Assembly (NCBI RefSeq): GCF_000421825.1
Contig: NZ_ATXT01000013.1
Coordinates: 186,001 to 250,000, forward strand
Reading direction: 5' to 3'
Length of the DNA stretch: 64,000 nucleotides
Origin: Humibacter albus DSM 18994
Lineage (GTDB): Bacteria; Actinomycetota; Actinomycetes; Actinomycetales; Microbacteriaceae
Of the stretch, positions 16,867 to 25,043 are shown piece after piece (positions within the stretch are counted from its first letter, which is position 1; each line of letters opens with the position of its first letter). The notes below the pieces were generated by a model. It was given only the letters and a program-made list of their open reading frames with translations. It did not search any database and was not told the origin of the DNA. A program made the position numbers and the translations under genes.

Positions 16867-18078
16867 TCAGCGATCGCCGGCGGGCACGGGAATGCGGCCG
16901 CGGAGCTTCTCCGGCGTCCACGGCCCGTCGGCGTCGATAACGGCCCGTGCGGCGTCCCGCTGTTCGGGCACGTTCCACAGCAGGACCCCCACGACGTTGC
17001 CGTCGTTGAGGTAGTAGACGACCCCGGATGTCTGCGGTTCGTTCCACTCCTCGACAGTCGTCAACGAGGAATCGAGAGTCCCCACCGCCTCGTAGCGGTT
17101 GCCGAAGACCGCCGAGTAGAAGTACGGCGTGTGGTCGTACGGCTCGTCTGCGCCCGCCATGTTGCGGCCGACGCAGGTGCCCATCGACGTTGCGTTGTCG
17201 ACGTGCTCGATGCGGCGTCGTCCGAGGATGACGTCCGGATAGGAGGCGATGTCGCCCGCGGCGAAGATGTGCGGATCGCTGGTGCACAGACGGTCGTCGA
17301 CGATCACGCCGTCGTCCACCTCGAGGTGGGCGTCACGAGCGATGCCGACGTTGGGCTCGATACCGAGACCGGTGACGACGGCATCCGTCTCTAGGCGATC
17401 TCCGTTCGACAGCTCCAGCTCGAGCCTGACGGGACCGGCGCTGCCGCGCTCGAGCGTCGTGCCGGGAACAAGCGCGACGCCGGCGTTCTCATACAGCTTC
17501 TGGAAGCGGGCGGCGAGCTCGGCGGGGAACACCGCTCCACCGAGCACGTCTTCGGGAAAGACGAGGGTGACCGCCGTGTTGTTCTGAACCAGCGCGGCCG
17601 CCAGCTCGGTTCCGATGAAGCTGCCGCCGATGACGGCGACCTCACGACCCTCGCCGGCGAGACCGCGCAGTCGCCGATAGTCCTCGACGGATCGGAAGTA
17701 CACGACACGTTCGTCGTGCGGCAACTCCAGCGTGTGCGGCGTACCGCCGGTGGCGATGAGCAGCGTGCCGTACCCGAAGACGTCCCCGCTGTCGGTGCCC
17801 ACGGTCTGAGCCGTCGTGTCGATTCGGCTCGCGCGCAGCCCGGCGTGCCGGACGGCGCCCGTGTCTGCCTCGGTGTTCAGCCAGACCTTGTCGAACGTGA
17901 ACTCGGGGTCGGTCCACAGCTTCTTCGTCAGCGCCGGCCTGGTGGCGGGCGGGTCCTCTTCCAACGCGATGATCCCGATCGATCCGTCGGCATCGCGTTC
18001 GCGGATGCCGCGCGCGGCGCTGTCCGCGACCATGCCACCGCCGACGATCAGGTAGTCGTAGTCCGTGCGGTCAGGCAT
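16867..18078 (-). CDS. FAD/NAD(P)-dependent oxidoreductase
   Basis: 403 aa of the pyridine-nucleotide-disulfide/ferredoxin-reductase fold. The FAD site is YLIVGGGMVADSAARGIRE, with ATGGTPH joining it; the NAD(P) site is VAVIGGSFIGTELAAALVQN; the second FAD contact is IFAAGDIASYPD. No redox-active CxxxxC pair is present, so it resembles rubredoxin/ferredoxin reductases or AIF-like enzymes, not disulfide reductases. The C-terminal domain ends WTPEKLRGRIPVPAGDR. The partner is unknown. It lies in the same direction as Dps, 57 bp downstream, possibly in one transcript. Confidence 0.87.
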   Translation of the reverse strand: MPDRTDYDYLIVGGGMVADSAARGIRERDADGSIGIIALEEDPPATRPALTKKLWTDPEFTFDKVWLNTEADTGAVRHAGLRASRIDTTAQTVGTDSGDVFGYGTLLIATGGTPHTLELPHDERVVYFRSVEDYRRLRGLAGEGREVAVIGGSFIGTELAAALVQNNTAVTLVFPEDVLGGAVFPAELAARFQKLYENAGVALVPGTTLERGSAGPVRLELELSNGDRLETDAVVTGLGIEPNVGIARDAHLEVDDGVIVDDRLCTSDPHIFAAGDIASYPDVILGRRRIEHVDNATSMGTCVGRNMAGADEPYDHTPYFYSAVFGNRYEAVGTLDSSLTTVEEWNEPQTSGVVYYLNDGNVVGVLLWNVPEQRDAARAVIDADGPWTPEKLRGRIPVPAGDR

Positions 18079-18135
18079 CCGATCTCCCTCGTCCGCGTTC
18101 TTCGTCCCGTTCGGCCGTGTTCATTTCGGCCGTGG

Positions 18136-18594
18136 TCACTTCGTGCTGGGCTTGCGGTTCTCCGCACTGACCATCCACGCGTACTGCTCGATCTTCTCGA
18201 TGAAGCCGTGCAGGATGTCGGCGGTGGTCGGGTCTTCCTCGTCGACCTGGTCGTGCACGTCGCGCATGGTGCCCGACATGCCCTCGAGCCGCTCGGTGAT
18301 GAGGTTCACGGTCTTCGCCGTGTCGACTTCGCCCTCCGGGTAGGGAGCCAGGGTCGTCGTCTCGGCGACGGTCTTCGTGCGGCCGTCGGGCACCGCGTGA
18401 AGCGCGCGCATGCGCTCCGCCATGATGTCGGCGAAGAGACGCACCGAGTTCACGATCTCGTCGAGCTGCAGGTGCAGGTCGCGGAAGTTCTTGCCCACCA
18501 GGTTCCAGTGCGCCTCTTTGCCCTGAATGTGCAGCTCGATCAGGTCGACCAGTACGGCCTGGAGGTTCTTCGACAGTGTCGCTGATGCTTGCAT
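18136..18594 (-). CDS. dps: Dps-family DNA-binding ferritin-like protein
   Basis: 152 aa, the usual Dps length. All four inter-subunit ferroxidase residues are in place: His29 (KEAHWN), His41 (DLHLQ), Asp56 and Glu60 (FADIMAERM). Dps stores iron by oxidising Fe2+ with H2O2 and shields DNA. The N-terminus MQASATLSKNLQAVLVD is short with no basic DNA-binding tail, but the C-terminus (ENRKPSTK) is basic. GTGAGGAAGG lies upstream of the ATG. A CAACCCC box is 78 bp upstream. It is divergent from the FAD/Fe-S dehydrogenase gene. Confidence 0.92.
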   Translation of the reverse strand: MQASATLSKNLQAVLVDLIELHIQGKEAHWNLVGKNFRDLHLQLDEIVNSVRLFADIMAERMRALHAVPDGRTKTVAETTTLAPYPEGEVDTAKTVNLITERLEGMSGTMRDVHDQVDEEDPTTADILHGFIEKIEQYAWMVSAENRKPSTK

Positions 18595-18672
18595 GGTTCG
18601 TGCCTTCCTCACTCGCGCGCACGAGCGGCGCACGACCTTTCCAGCCTGTGCCGGCCGCGGCGCACCGGCCAA

Positions 18673-18679
18673 GGGGTTG
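18673..18679 (-). promoter_or_regulatory. CAACCCC box upstream of dps
   Basis: Minus-strand context GGCGCAACCCCTTGGCC, 78 bp before the dps ATG. It and the oppositely oriented box at 18732 share a 180-bp divergent spacer. Confidence 0.5.
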
Positions 18680-18731
18680 CGCCGAGGCGAAAGCCGTGAA
18701 AGGTGCCGTACACACACTCCGGCTGTTCTGA

Positions 18732-18738
18732 CAACCCC
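18732..18738 (+). promoter_or_regulatory. CAACCCC box upstream of FAD/Fe-S dehydrogenase
   Basis: Context GTTCTGACAACCCCTGCAC, 36 bp before the ATG at 18775. The flanks GTACACACA and GCTGAAG match those at 13411. Confidence 0.55.
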
Positions 18739-18774
18739 TGCACGCGGTGCGAGAGCGGCCGTTTGCTGAAGGCG

Positions 18775-21753
18775 ATGACGATCACGAACGGCGGCCTCGA
18801 CATCCACGGGTTGTTGCGCGAGCTCGAGAGCGTGGATGCCGACATCCGTTTCGACGACGGCGCTCGCGCCGCGTACTCCACCGACGCCTCGAACTACCGG
18901 CACGTGCCCATCGGCGTGGTGCTGCCGCGCAGCGTGGATGCCGGTGCCGAGGTCGTGCGCGCGTGTTCCGACTTCGACGTTCCGGTGCTCAGCCGTGGGG
19001 GCGGCACGAGCCTCGCCGGCCAGGCGTGCAACGAGGGAGTCGTGATCGACTGGTCGAAGTACTGCGACGGTCTGGTCGAGGTGAGCCGGGCATCCAGAAC
19101 CGCCGTGGTCGAGACCGGGCTCGTGCTCGACGAGCTGAACCGCGAGGTGGCGGCGCTGGGCCTGATGTTCGGCCCGAAGCCGGCGACGCACTCGCACTGC
19201 ACGCTCGGCGGCATGATCGGCAACAACTCGTGCGGCTCCTCGGCGCAGAAGTACGGGAAGACCGCCGACAACGTGCGGGCGCTGGAGATTCTCACCTACG
19301 GCGGCGAGCGCATGTGGGTGCGTCGCGACGACGACGTGGACAAGGTCATCGCCGAGGGCGGCGCGAAAGGCCGCCTCTACGCCGGGCTGCGCGCGATCAT
19401 CGCGCAGTACGGCGACGAGGTGCGCCGAAAGTTTCCGCGCATCCCGCGCCGGGTCTCCGGATTCAATCTCGACGCACTGCTCCCGGAGAACGGGTTCGAC
19501 GTTCCCGCTCTGCTCGTGGGATCGGAGTCGACCCTCGTCACGGTGCTGCGCGCCGAGCTCGACCTGGTCGAGATGCCGAAGGCGCGCGCGTTCGTGGTGC
19601 TCGGCTACCCGACGATCGAGGACGCGGCCGACGCCGCACCGGCCGCTGCGCCGTTCGGGCCGCTCGCCATCGAGGGCATCGACGCCACGCTCGTGGACTT
19701 CGAGCGCACCAAGCGCAAGAATCTCGACGCGCTGGGCCTCCTGCCCGACGGCGGCGGATACCTGATCATCGAGGTTCCCGGCGAGACGAAGGACGACGCG
19801 GACGCGACGGCCGACGCGATGATCCGCGCGATGGAGCAGCGCGGCATCCGCCCCGATGTGCGTCGTCTCGACGATGAGGCCCAGCAGGAGGGTGTGCTTC
19901 GCGTGCGCGAGGCCGGGCTCGGCGCGGCCACCAACGTTCCCGGCCTTCCCGACATGTGGTCCGGATGGGAGGACTCCGCGGTGCCGCCCGAGCGGTTCGG
20001 CGACTACCTGCGCGACCTCAGGGACCTGCTCGGCCGGTACGACTACGAGCCGGTCGCGCGCTACGGCCACTTCGGACACGGATGCCTCCACATGCGCATC
20101 CCGTTCCCTCTCGACCGCGGGCCCGCCGGCGTGGACGAGTACCGGCGTTTCACGCACGAGGCGGCCGAGTTGGTCGTGCATTACGGCGGGTCGTTCTCGG
20201 GTGAGCACGGCGACGGGCAGGCCCGCGCGGACCTGCTGCCGACGCTCTACGGCGAGCGGATCGTCGAGGCGTTCCAACGGCTCAAGAGCCTGTTCGATCC
20301 GCGCGCTCGCATGAACCCCGGCAAGATGGTCGACCCGCAGCCGCGCACCGAGGGCCTGCGTCTCGGAGCGGGCTACGCCCCGCGGCAGACCGTGCAGCTG
20401 CACTTCTCCTACCCGCACGACGACGGCAGGTTCTCCGCGGCCGCCCTCCGATGCGTCGGGGTCGGCAACTGCCGCTCGCACGGCGACGGCGTGATGTGCC
20501 CGTCGTACCGGGCGACGGGCGAGGAGGAGCATTCCACGCGGGGGCGAGCGCGCCTTCTGTTCGAGATGATCGAGGGCACCTACCGCACGAACCGCGACAC
20601 CCCGGTCGACAAGGGGTGGCGCTCGCCGGAGGTCAAAGACGCGCTCGACCTCTGCCTGTCGTGCAAGGGCTGCAAGAGCGACTGCCCCGTCGATGTCGAC
20701 ATGGCGACCTACAAGGCGGAGTTCCTCTCGCACTACTACGAGCGCAGGCTGCGCCCCACCGGACACTATTCGATGGGATGGCTGACGCTCTGGGCGCGCA
20801 TCGCGCACCTCGCGCCGCCGATCGTCAATGCGATCTCGCACGCGCCGGGGGTTGGCGCGCTGGCCAAACGCGTGGCGGGGATGGAGCCGCATCGGCCCGC
20901 TCCGCGCTTCGTGCACCGCCGCTTCACGGACAGCGCGCGGGCATCGGCGCACGGTGTGGAAGAGGTCGTGCTCTTCGCCGACACGTTCGGCGACAACTTT
21001 CAGCCCTCGGTGCTCGAGGCGGCAACGGTCGTGCTCGAGGATGCCGGTTATCGCGTGCGCGTCCCTCGCCGGCGATCCTGTTGCGGGCTCACGCTCATCT
21101 CCACGGGTCAATTGACGGCCGCGACCACCATGTTGAAGTCGACCGCCGCACACCTGGCCGCCGAGCTGACGACCGGCGAGCGCCTCGTCGTGCTCGAGCC
21201 GAGCTGCCTCGCGGTGTTCCGCTCGGACGGACCCGAACTGCTGCCAGACGATCCGAACATCCAGACGCTGAAGGATCGCGCGGTGACGCTGGCCGAGCTG
21301 CTCGCGTCGACCGAGGGATGGACGCCGCCGCAAGTGGGCGGCCGCGCCATCGTGCAGGAGCATTGCCACCAGCACGCCGTGCTCGGATTCGATGCCGAAC
21401 GGAGCATTCTGCGCGAGGCCGGCGTCGAGTTCCAGGAACTGGACGGATGCTGTGGGCTGGCCGGCAACTTCGGCTTCGAGAGCGGCCACCTGCCGGTCTC
21501 CGTCGCCGTCGCGGACCACTCGATGCTTCCGACGCTGCGGCACGCGGCCGACGGGACCCGCGTGGTCGCCGACGGGTTCAGCTGCCGCACGCAAGCCGAC
21601 CAACTCGGCGACGGGCCGCGAGCGCTGCACCTGGCGGAGGTGCTGGCATCCGCTCTGCCCGGCGGGTTCCGGCCACGGCGAACACGGCGCGACACCGTGC
21701 CGCGGTCGGTGCAGACCGCCGCGATGGCAACTCTGAAAGGAAGGAAGTCCTGA
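18775..21753 (+). CDS. FAD-binding oxidase/Fe-S/CCG fusion (YdiJ-like D-2-hydroxyacid dehydrogenase)
   Basis: 992 aa. The first ~540 residues are a GlcD/LDH-D-like flavoprotein: the PCMH FAD site VPVLSRGGGTSLAGQACNEG (about 70-88), MIGNNSCGSSA, and the C-terminal FAD-oxidase cap with HFGHGCLHMR and SGEHGDGQARADLLP. Then come a Cys cluster (CVGVGNC..GVMCPSY), a Fe4S4 motif CLSCKGCKSDCP near 627-638, and a GlpC-like CCG region (SCCGLT near 768; EHCHQH; DGCCGLAGNFG near 891). YdiJ-type proteins oxidise D-2-hydroxyglutarate or similar acids and pass electrons to the quinone pool. The ATG at 18775 has a weak site (CTGAAGG). The PPC gene overlaps by one base. Confidence 0.88.
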   Translation: MTITNGGLDIHGLLRELESVDADIRFDDGARAAYSTDASNYRHVPIGVVLPRSVDAGAEVVRACSDFDVPVLSRGGGTSLAGQACNEGVVIDWSKYCDGLVEVSRASRTAVVETGLVLDELNREVAALGLMFGPKPATHSHCTLGGMIGNNSCGSSAQKYGKTADNVRALEILTYGGERMWVRRDDDVDKVIAEGGAKGRLYAGLRAIIAQYGDEVRRKFPRIPRRVSGFNLDALLPENGFDVPALLVGSESTLVTVLRAELDLVEMPKARAFVVLGYPTIEDAADAAPAAAPFGPLAIEGIDATLVDFERTKRKNLDALGLLPDGGGYLIIEVPGETKDDADATADAMIRAMEQRGIRPDVRRLDDEAQQEGVLRVREAGLGAATNVPGLPDMWSGWEDSAVPPERFGDYLRDLRDLLGRYDYEPVARYGHFGHGCLHMRIPFPLDRGPAGVDEYRRFTHEAAELVVHYGGSFSGEHGDGQARADLLPTLYGERIVEAFQRLKSLFDPRARMNPGKMVDPQPRTEGLRLGAGYAPRQTVQLHFSYPHDDGRFSAAALRCVGVGNCRSHGDGVMCPSYRATGEEEHSTRGRARLLFEMIEGTYRTNRDTPVDKGWRSPEVKDALDLCLSCKGCKSDCPVDVDMATYKAEFLSHYYERRLRPTGHYSMGWLTLWARIAHLAPPIVNAISHAPGVGALAKRVAGMEPHRPAPRFVHRRFTDSARASAHGVEEVVLFADTFGDNFQPSVLEAATVVLEDAGYRVRVPRRRSCCGLTLISTGQLTAATTMLKSTAAHLAAELTTGERLVVLEPSCLAVFRSDGPELLPDDPNIQTLKDRAVTLAELLASTEGWTPPQVGGRAIVQEHCHQHAVLGFDAERSILREAGVEFQELDGCCGLAGNFGFESGHLPVSVAVADHSMLPTLRHAADGTRVVADGFSCRTQADQLGDGPRALHLAEVLASALPGGFRPRRTRRDTVPRSVQTAAMATLKGRKS

Positions 21754-22202
21754 TGCAGTACACGCAGATCCAGCCCGGGGGCGCCGGCGAGACGCCTCGG
21801 CGATTCGCGGTCGTCTTCGAGACCGGCGACGAGTTGTTCGGCGGGCTCGGCGATTTCGTGAAGAAAGAGGGCATCGACAGCGCGAGCTTCACGGCGATCG
21901 GTGCGCTGGCCGCGGTGCGCTTGGCGTGGTTCGACTGGGAGGCGAAGGAGTACCGCGTCTCCGCGGACCTCGACGAACAGGTCGAACTGGTGTCGCTCGT
22001 CGGAGACGTGGCCGACCACGACGGCAAGCCCGAAGTGCACGCGCACGCGGTGATCGCACGCTCGAACGGCCAGGCGCTCGGCGGCCATCTGCGACGTGCA
22101 ACGGTGCGCCCCACCTGCGAGGTGATGCTCACCGAGGCCGAGGAACGACTGCGCAAGCGCATGGACCCGGAATCGGGGCTTCCGCTGATCCGGATGGAAT
22201 GA
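21753..22202 (+). CDS. PPC/DUF296-domain protein
   Basis: 149 aa, a single PPC (plants and prokaryotes conserved, DUF296) domain. The hallmark is PEVHAHAVIARSNGQALGGHLRRATV, with the metal-binding histidines at about 95, 97 and 107. FETGDELFGGLGDFVKKEGIDSASFTAIGAL opens the domain. In plants the domain sits in AT-hook proteins; bacterial stand-alone members form trimers of unknown role. TGATG overlap with the upstream dehydrogenase gene and AAGGAAGG before the ATG indicate coupled translation, so the two products may act together. Confidence 0.82.
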   Translation: MQYTQIQPGGAGETPRRFAVVFETGDELFGGLGDFVKKEGIDSASFTAIGALAAVRLAWFDWEAKEYRVSADLDEQVELVSLVGDVADHDGKPEVHAHAVIARSNGQALGGHLRRATVRPTCEVMLTEAEERLRKRMDPESGLPLIRME

Positions 22203-22231
22203 CGCAGGTCTGAAGCGAGAGGAGCGAGCTC

Positions 22232-23242
22232 GTGCACACGTCGGACGGAGTCGCCGTGGTGACGGGAGGCAGCGCGGGGCTCGGGCGGGCGATCGTCCGC
22301 GCGCTCGCGGAGCGCGGCTGGGACGTCGCAGTCCTGGCTCGCGGAGAAGACGGAGTCGCCGGCGCCGTGCGCGATATCGAGCGCGTCGGTGCTCGCGGCC
22401 TGGGCATCCCCACCGACGTCAGCGACCGCGAGCAGGTGGAGGCCGCTGCCGACCGCGTGGAGAAGGAGCTCGGTCCGATCGCGGTGTGGGTGAACGATGC
22501 CATGGTGAGCGTGTTCGCGGAATTCGCCGATACGGACCCGGAGGATTTCGAGCGGGTGATCGACGTGGACTTCCTCGGCTTCGTGAACGGCACACGTGCG
22601 GCGCTGAAGCGCATGCGGCGCAGGGGACGCGGGGCGATCATCCAGGTCGGATCCGCGCTCGCGCACCGCGGCATCCCGCTTCAGGCCGCGTATTGCTCGG
22701 CGAAGCACGCCATCACCGGGTTCACCGAATCGGTTGCCGCCGAGCTCGACCACGACGGCGCCGGCATCTCGATGTCGCAGGTCGACATGCCGGCGATGAA
22801 CACGATGCAGTTCAGCTGGGTGAAGACGGCACTTCCGGAGCATCCGCAGCCGGTGCCACCCATCTACCAGCCAGAGGTGTGTGCGCAGATCGTGGCGGAC
22901 GTCGCCGAGAGGCCCCGTCGGCGCATCTGGGTCGGCGAGAGCACCGTGACGACCATCTGGGGCAATCGGCTCGCTCCGCGCGCAGCGGATCGCAAGGCGG
23001 CGACGGGCGGGTTCTCCGGCCAGCAGACGGATCAGGTGCACGCGCAGATGCTCGGACCGAACCTCTACGAGCCGGTGCCGGGCGACCACGGCGCCCATGG
23101 CGTCTTCGACGACCGTGCGGTGTCGACCACGCTGGAGACCTGGGCGCTACGTCATCCGCGCACCACGGGTGCGGGAGCGGTGCTGGCAGCGGCCGCCGCT
23201 GGGGCCCTGGCAGTCGCGGCGATGCTGCGCCTTCGACGCTGA
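22232..23242 (+). CDS. SDR-family oxidoreductase with C-terminal membrane anchor
   Basis: 336 aa. The SDR core has VVTGGSAGLGRAIVRALAERG and catalytic AAYCSAKHAITGF; the usual NNAG is WVNDAMVS. Beyond residue ~250 the extension ends in a hydrophobic segment GAGAVLAAAAAGALAVAAMLRLRR that could be a membrane anchor. This long SDR type is common in stress islands, with unknown substrate. The GTG at 22232 is backed by GAGAGGAGCG; no better ATG exists. It is 29 bp after the PPC gene, so probably the third gene of that operon. Confidence 0.85.
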   Translation: MHTSDGVAVVTGGSAGLGRAIVRALAERGWDVAVLARGEDGVAGAVRDIERVGARGLGIPTDVSDREQVEAAADRVEKELGPIAVWVNDAMVSVFAEFADTDPEDFERVIDVDFLGFVNGTRAALKRMRRRGRGAIIQVGSALAHRGIPLQAAYCSAKHAITGFTESVAAELDHDGAGISMSQVDMPAMNTMQFSWVKTALPEHPQPVPPIYQPEVCAQIVADVAERPRRRIWVGESTVTTIWGNRLAPRAADRKAATGGFSGQQTDQVHAQMLGPNLYEPVPGDHGAHGVFDDRAVSTTLETWALRHPRTTGAGAVLAAAAAGALAVAAMLRLRR

Positions 23243-23365
23243 GAAGAGCGCCTACGGGCATCCGATGCTGGGCGTCTTGTAACGCGACGCTCTCGAAACC
23301 GCAACCCGGTTGCCGGAACGGATGATCCCCACCAGTCTGTGAAAGATCCCGCGTTCTGAGGAATC

Positions 23366-23668
23366 ATGAAGCGAATCAACGTTGCAGGTACATCTCTCGT
23401 GACCGGCTCCGCTCTGGCGGATGCGGTTCTGGAACTCTGGCTGCGTCTGGCGCGGCTGCGACGATACGAGCTGGCCGAGATCCCGTTCGTCGACGAGGAC
23501 GGCACGCGCCAGCGAGCGCGCCTGGTGCTGTGCCCCAGCTGTCCGCTCTGGACGTCCACGTTCGACAGCGACGCCCCCGAACTCGTGGACCCCGTGACGC
23601 TCGCCGACATCCGTCAACGCGCGGCCGAGCTCGAGGCGGACTGGCACGCGCCGGCCTTCGAGGAATGA
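23366..23668 (+). CDS. hypothetical protein, 100 aa
   Basis: No family recognised. The protein begins MKRINVAGTSLVTGSALADAVLELWLRLARLRRYELAEIPF and includes the pair LCPSCPLW, which could bind metal or form a disulfide, and an acidic C-terminus. TCTGAGGAATC precedes the ATG. A GCAACCCGGTTGC palindrome lies at 23301-23313, 53 bp upstream. Codon use fits its neighbours, so it is probably a real single gene. Confidence 0.6.
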   Translation: MKRINVAGTSLVTGSALADAVLELWLRLARLRRYELAEIPFVDEDGTRQRARLVLCPSCPLWTSTFDSDAPELVDPVTLADIRQRAAELEADWHAPAFEE

Positions 23669-23751
23669 AGACGGCGAGCCCGGCAGTGTTCTGATACAAC
23701 TCCCCGTGCGATCGCGCAACCACTCGACGCGGTCGGTCCGACGTGCCGAGA

Positions 23752-24297
23752 ATGCCGAACGTGTTGCTGAAGTCTGTTCTCTCTCCTGTTGGTGCTCGAG
23801 TGCGTCGCGCGTCTCCGTCACGGGTCGTGCGCAGGCGTCTGGCGCACGATCATCCGGTGGCGGAAACCGTGTACGGCGTCGACCGGTTCGTGCGCAACGT
23901 GCGTCACGGCCGCTTCGAGCGTTCGCTTTCCGCGCTGACCGCGGCGGGGGCCGCCGTCATGACTGTGGAGATCTACCTGGAGCACGACAAGTCGAGCTTC
24001 GGCGACCCGTGGATGTGGGCGCCGATCGTAACGGGGCCGGTCGGCCTGGCGGCGGGCCTCGCCGGATTCGCGAGCCACCGCATGGCCAAGACGGCACTGC
24101 CGGTCGCCTCGCTGATCATCCTCGGCAACGGCCTGCAAGGTCTGTGGCTGCACGCCAGAGGCATCCATCAGAAGCCGGGCGGCTGGCGCAACTTCCGCTA
24201 CAACATGGAGATGGGACCGCCACTGATGGCGCCGCTGCTCGTCACCCTGGTCGGCGGCATGGGGGTGCTCGCGGCAGTGCTCCGGAGGGAGAAGTGA
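23752..24297 (+). CDS. membrane protein of the GMC dehydrogenase operon
   Basis: 181 aa. A basic N-terminus is followed by an amphipathic part (HPVAETVYGVDRFVRNVRHGRFER) and about four hydrophobic segments: LSALTAAGAAVMTVEIYL, WAPIVTGPVGLAAGLAGF, ALPVASLIILGNGLQGLWL, and LMAPLLVTLVGGMGVLAAVL. It precedes the gluconate-2-dehydrogenase-subunit-3-like and GMC genes with a stop/start overlap, so it may anchor that complex or pass electrons to quinones. A GTG three codons earlier (23743) is an alternative start. An imperfect box, CAACTCCCC, lies 47 bp upstream. Confidence 0.7.
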   Translation: MPNVLLKSVLSPVGARVRRASPSRVVRRRLAHDHPVAETVYGVDRFVRNVRHGRFERSLSALTAAGAAVMTVEIYLEHDKSSFGDPWMWAPIVTGPVGLAAGLAGFASHRMAKTALPVASLIILGNGLQGLWLHARGIHQKPGGWRNFRYNMEMGPPLMAPLLVTLVGGMGVLAAVLRREK

Positions 24298-25043
24298 GCG
24301 AGCGGCGCGCGCCGTCCTCGCGCGCGCTTCCGCTGGATCCCCAGGACGGCGGCGGGCGGTTCCCGGGCTTCGACGTGATGAATCACGAGAAGCACTGGGA
24401 CACCGCGACGAAGGCTGCAGTGCACGCCCGCTTGCACGGCCAGCCCGCCGTGCGCTTTTTCACGCAACTCGAAGAGGCGACGGCCAAGTGCCTGCTCGAC
24501 CGCCTCGTCGGCCAACGGTCCGCGCCGGGAGACGAGACCGTCGACCTGTCGCGCATGGTGGATGCACGGCTTGCCGAGAATCAGACCGACGGCTGGCACT
24601 ACGACACGATGCCGCGCGACTCGGAGGCGTGGCGGGCATCCCTGAAGGCGTTGAACGAGGATGCGCACGACAGGTTCGGCAAGGATCTCTCCGAGTGCAC
24701 GCACGAGGATCAGTGCGAGCTCATCGAGGCGGTGCGCACCTGGCCCGATGATCGCTGGCACGACCTGCCGCCTGCCCAGGTGTGGAGTCTGTGGACGCGA
24801 TACGCCGCCACGGCGTTCTATTCGCACCCGGCAGTGTGGAACGAGATCGGGTTCGACGGCCCTGCGTACCCTCGCGGCTACAAGGCGCTCGGCGTCGACA
24901 AGCGCGAGCCGTTCGAGGTGAGGGATGCCCGCCCCAACGACGATCCGGCTCGCCCCTCCCGGGGCGAGGGGGATGCCGGGCACGACACCCGTCGCGCGAC
25001 GGGCCAGTCCGGCCGCCAGAAGCAGGGCGGAGACGGCTCGTGA
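24294..25043 (+). CDS. gluconate 2-dehydrogenase subunit 3 family protein
   Basis: 249 aa. The core, KAAVHARL..AVRFFTQLEEATAKCLLDRLVGQ, WHYDTMPRDSEAWRASLKALNEDA and VWSLWTRYAATAFYSHPAVWNEIGFDGPAYPRGY, matches the small (gamma) subunit of membrane GMC dehydrogenases. Most family members are exported by a Tat signal; none is visible here, so the complex may be cytoplasmic. The C-terminal 40 residues are polar and disordered. GTG start at 24294 overlaps the upstream TGA (GTGA), and the next gene starts the same way. CCGGAGGGAGAA is the ribosome site. Confidence 0.85.
   Translation: MSERRAPSSRALPLDPQDGGGRFPGFDVMNHEKHWDTATKAAVHARLHGQPAVRFFTQLEEATAKCLLDRLVGQRSAPGDETVDLSRMVDARLAENQTDGWHYDTMPRDSEAWRASLKALNEDAHDRFGKDLSECTHEDQCELIEAVRTWPDDRWHDLPPAQVWSLWTRYAATAFYSHPAVWNEIGFDGPAYPRGYKALGVDKREPFEVRDARPNDDPARPSRGEGDAGHDTRRATGQSGRQKQGGDGS

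Noticed and set aside
18136-21630. 1164-codon open frame on the minus strand opposite the FAD/Fe-S dehydrogenase
   Set aside because: Arg/His/Asp-rich shadow typical of high-GC genes; only its 3' 152 codons (Dps) are real.
23301-23313. GCAACCCGGTTGC palindrome counted as a CAACCCC box
   Set aside because: The core is CAACCCG and symmetrical, so it was left out of the box set; it may be an independent operator.
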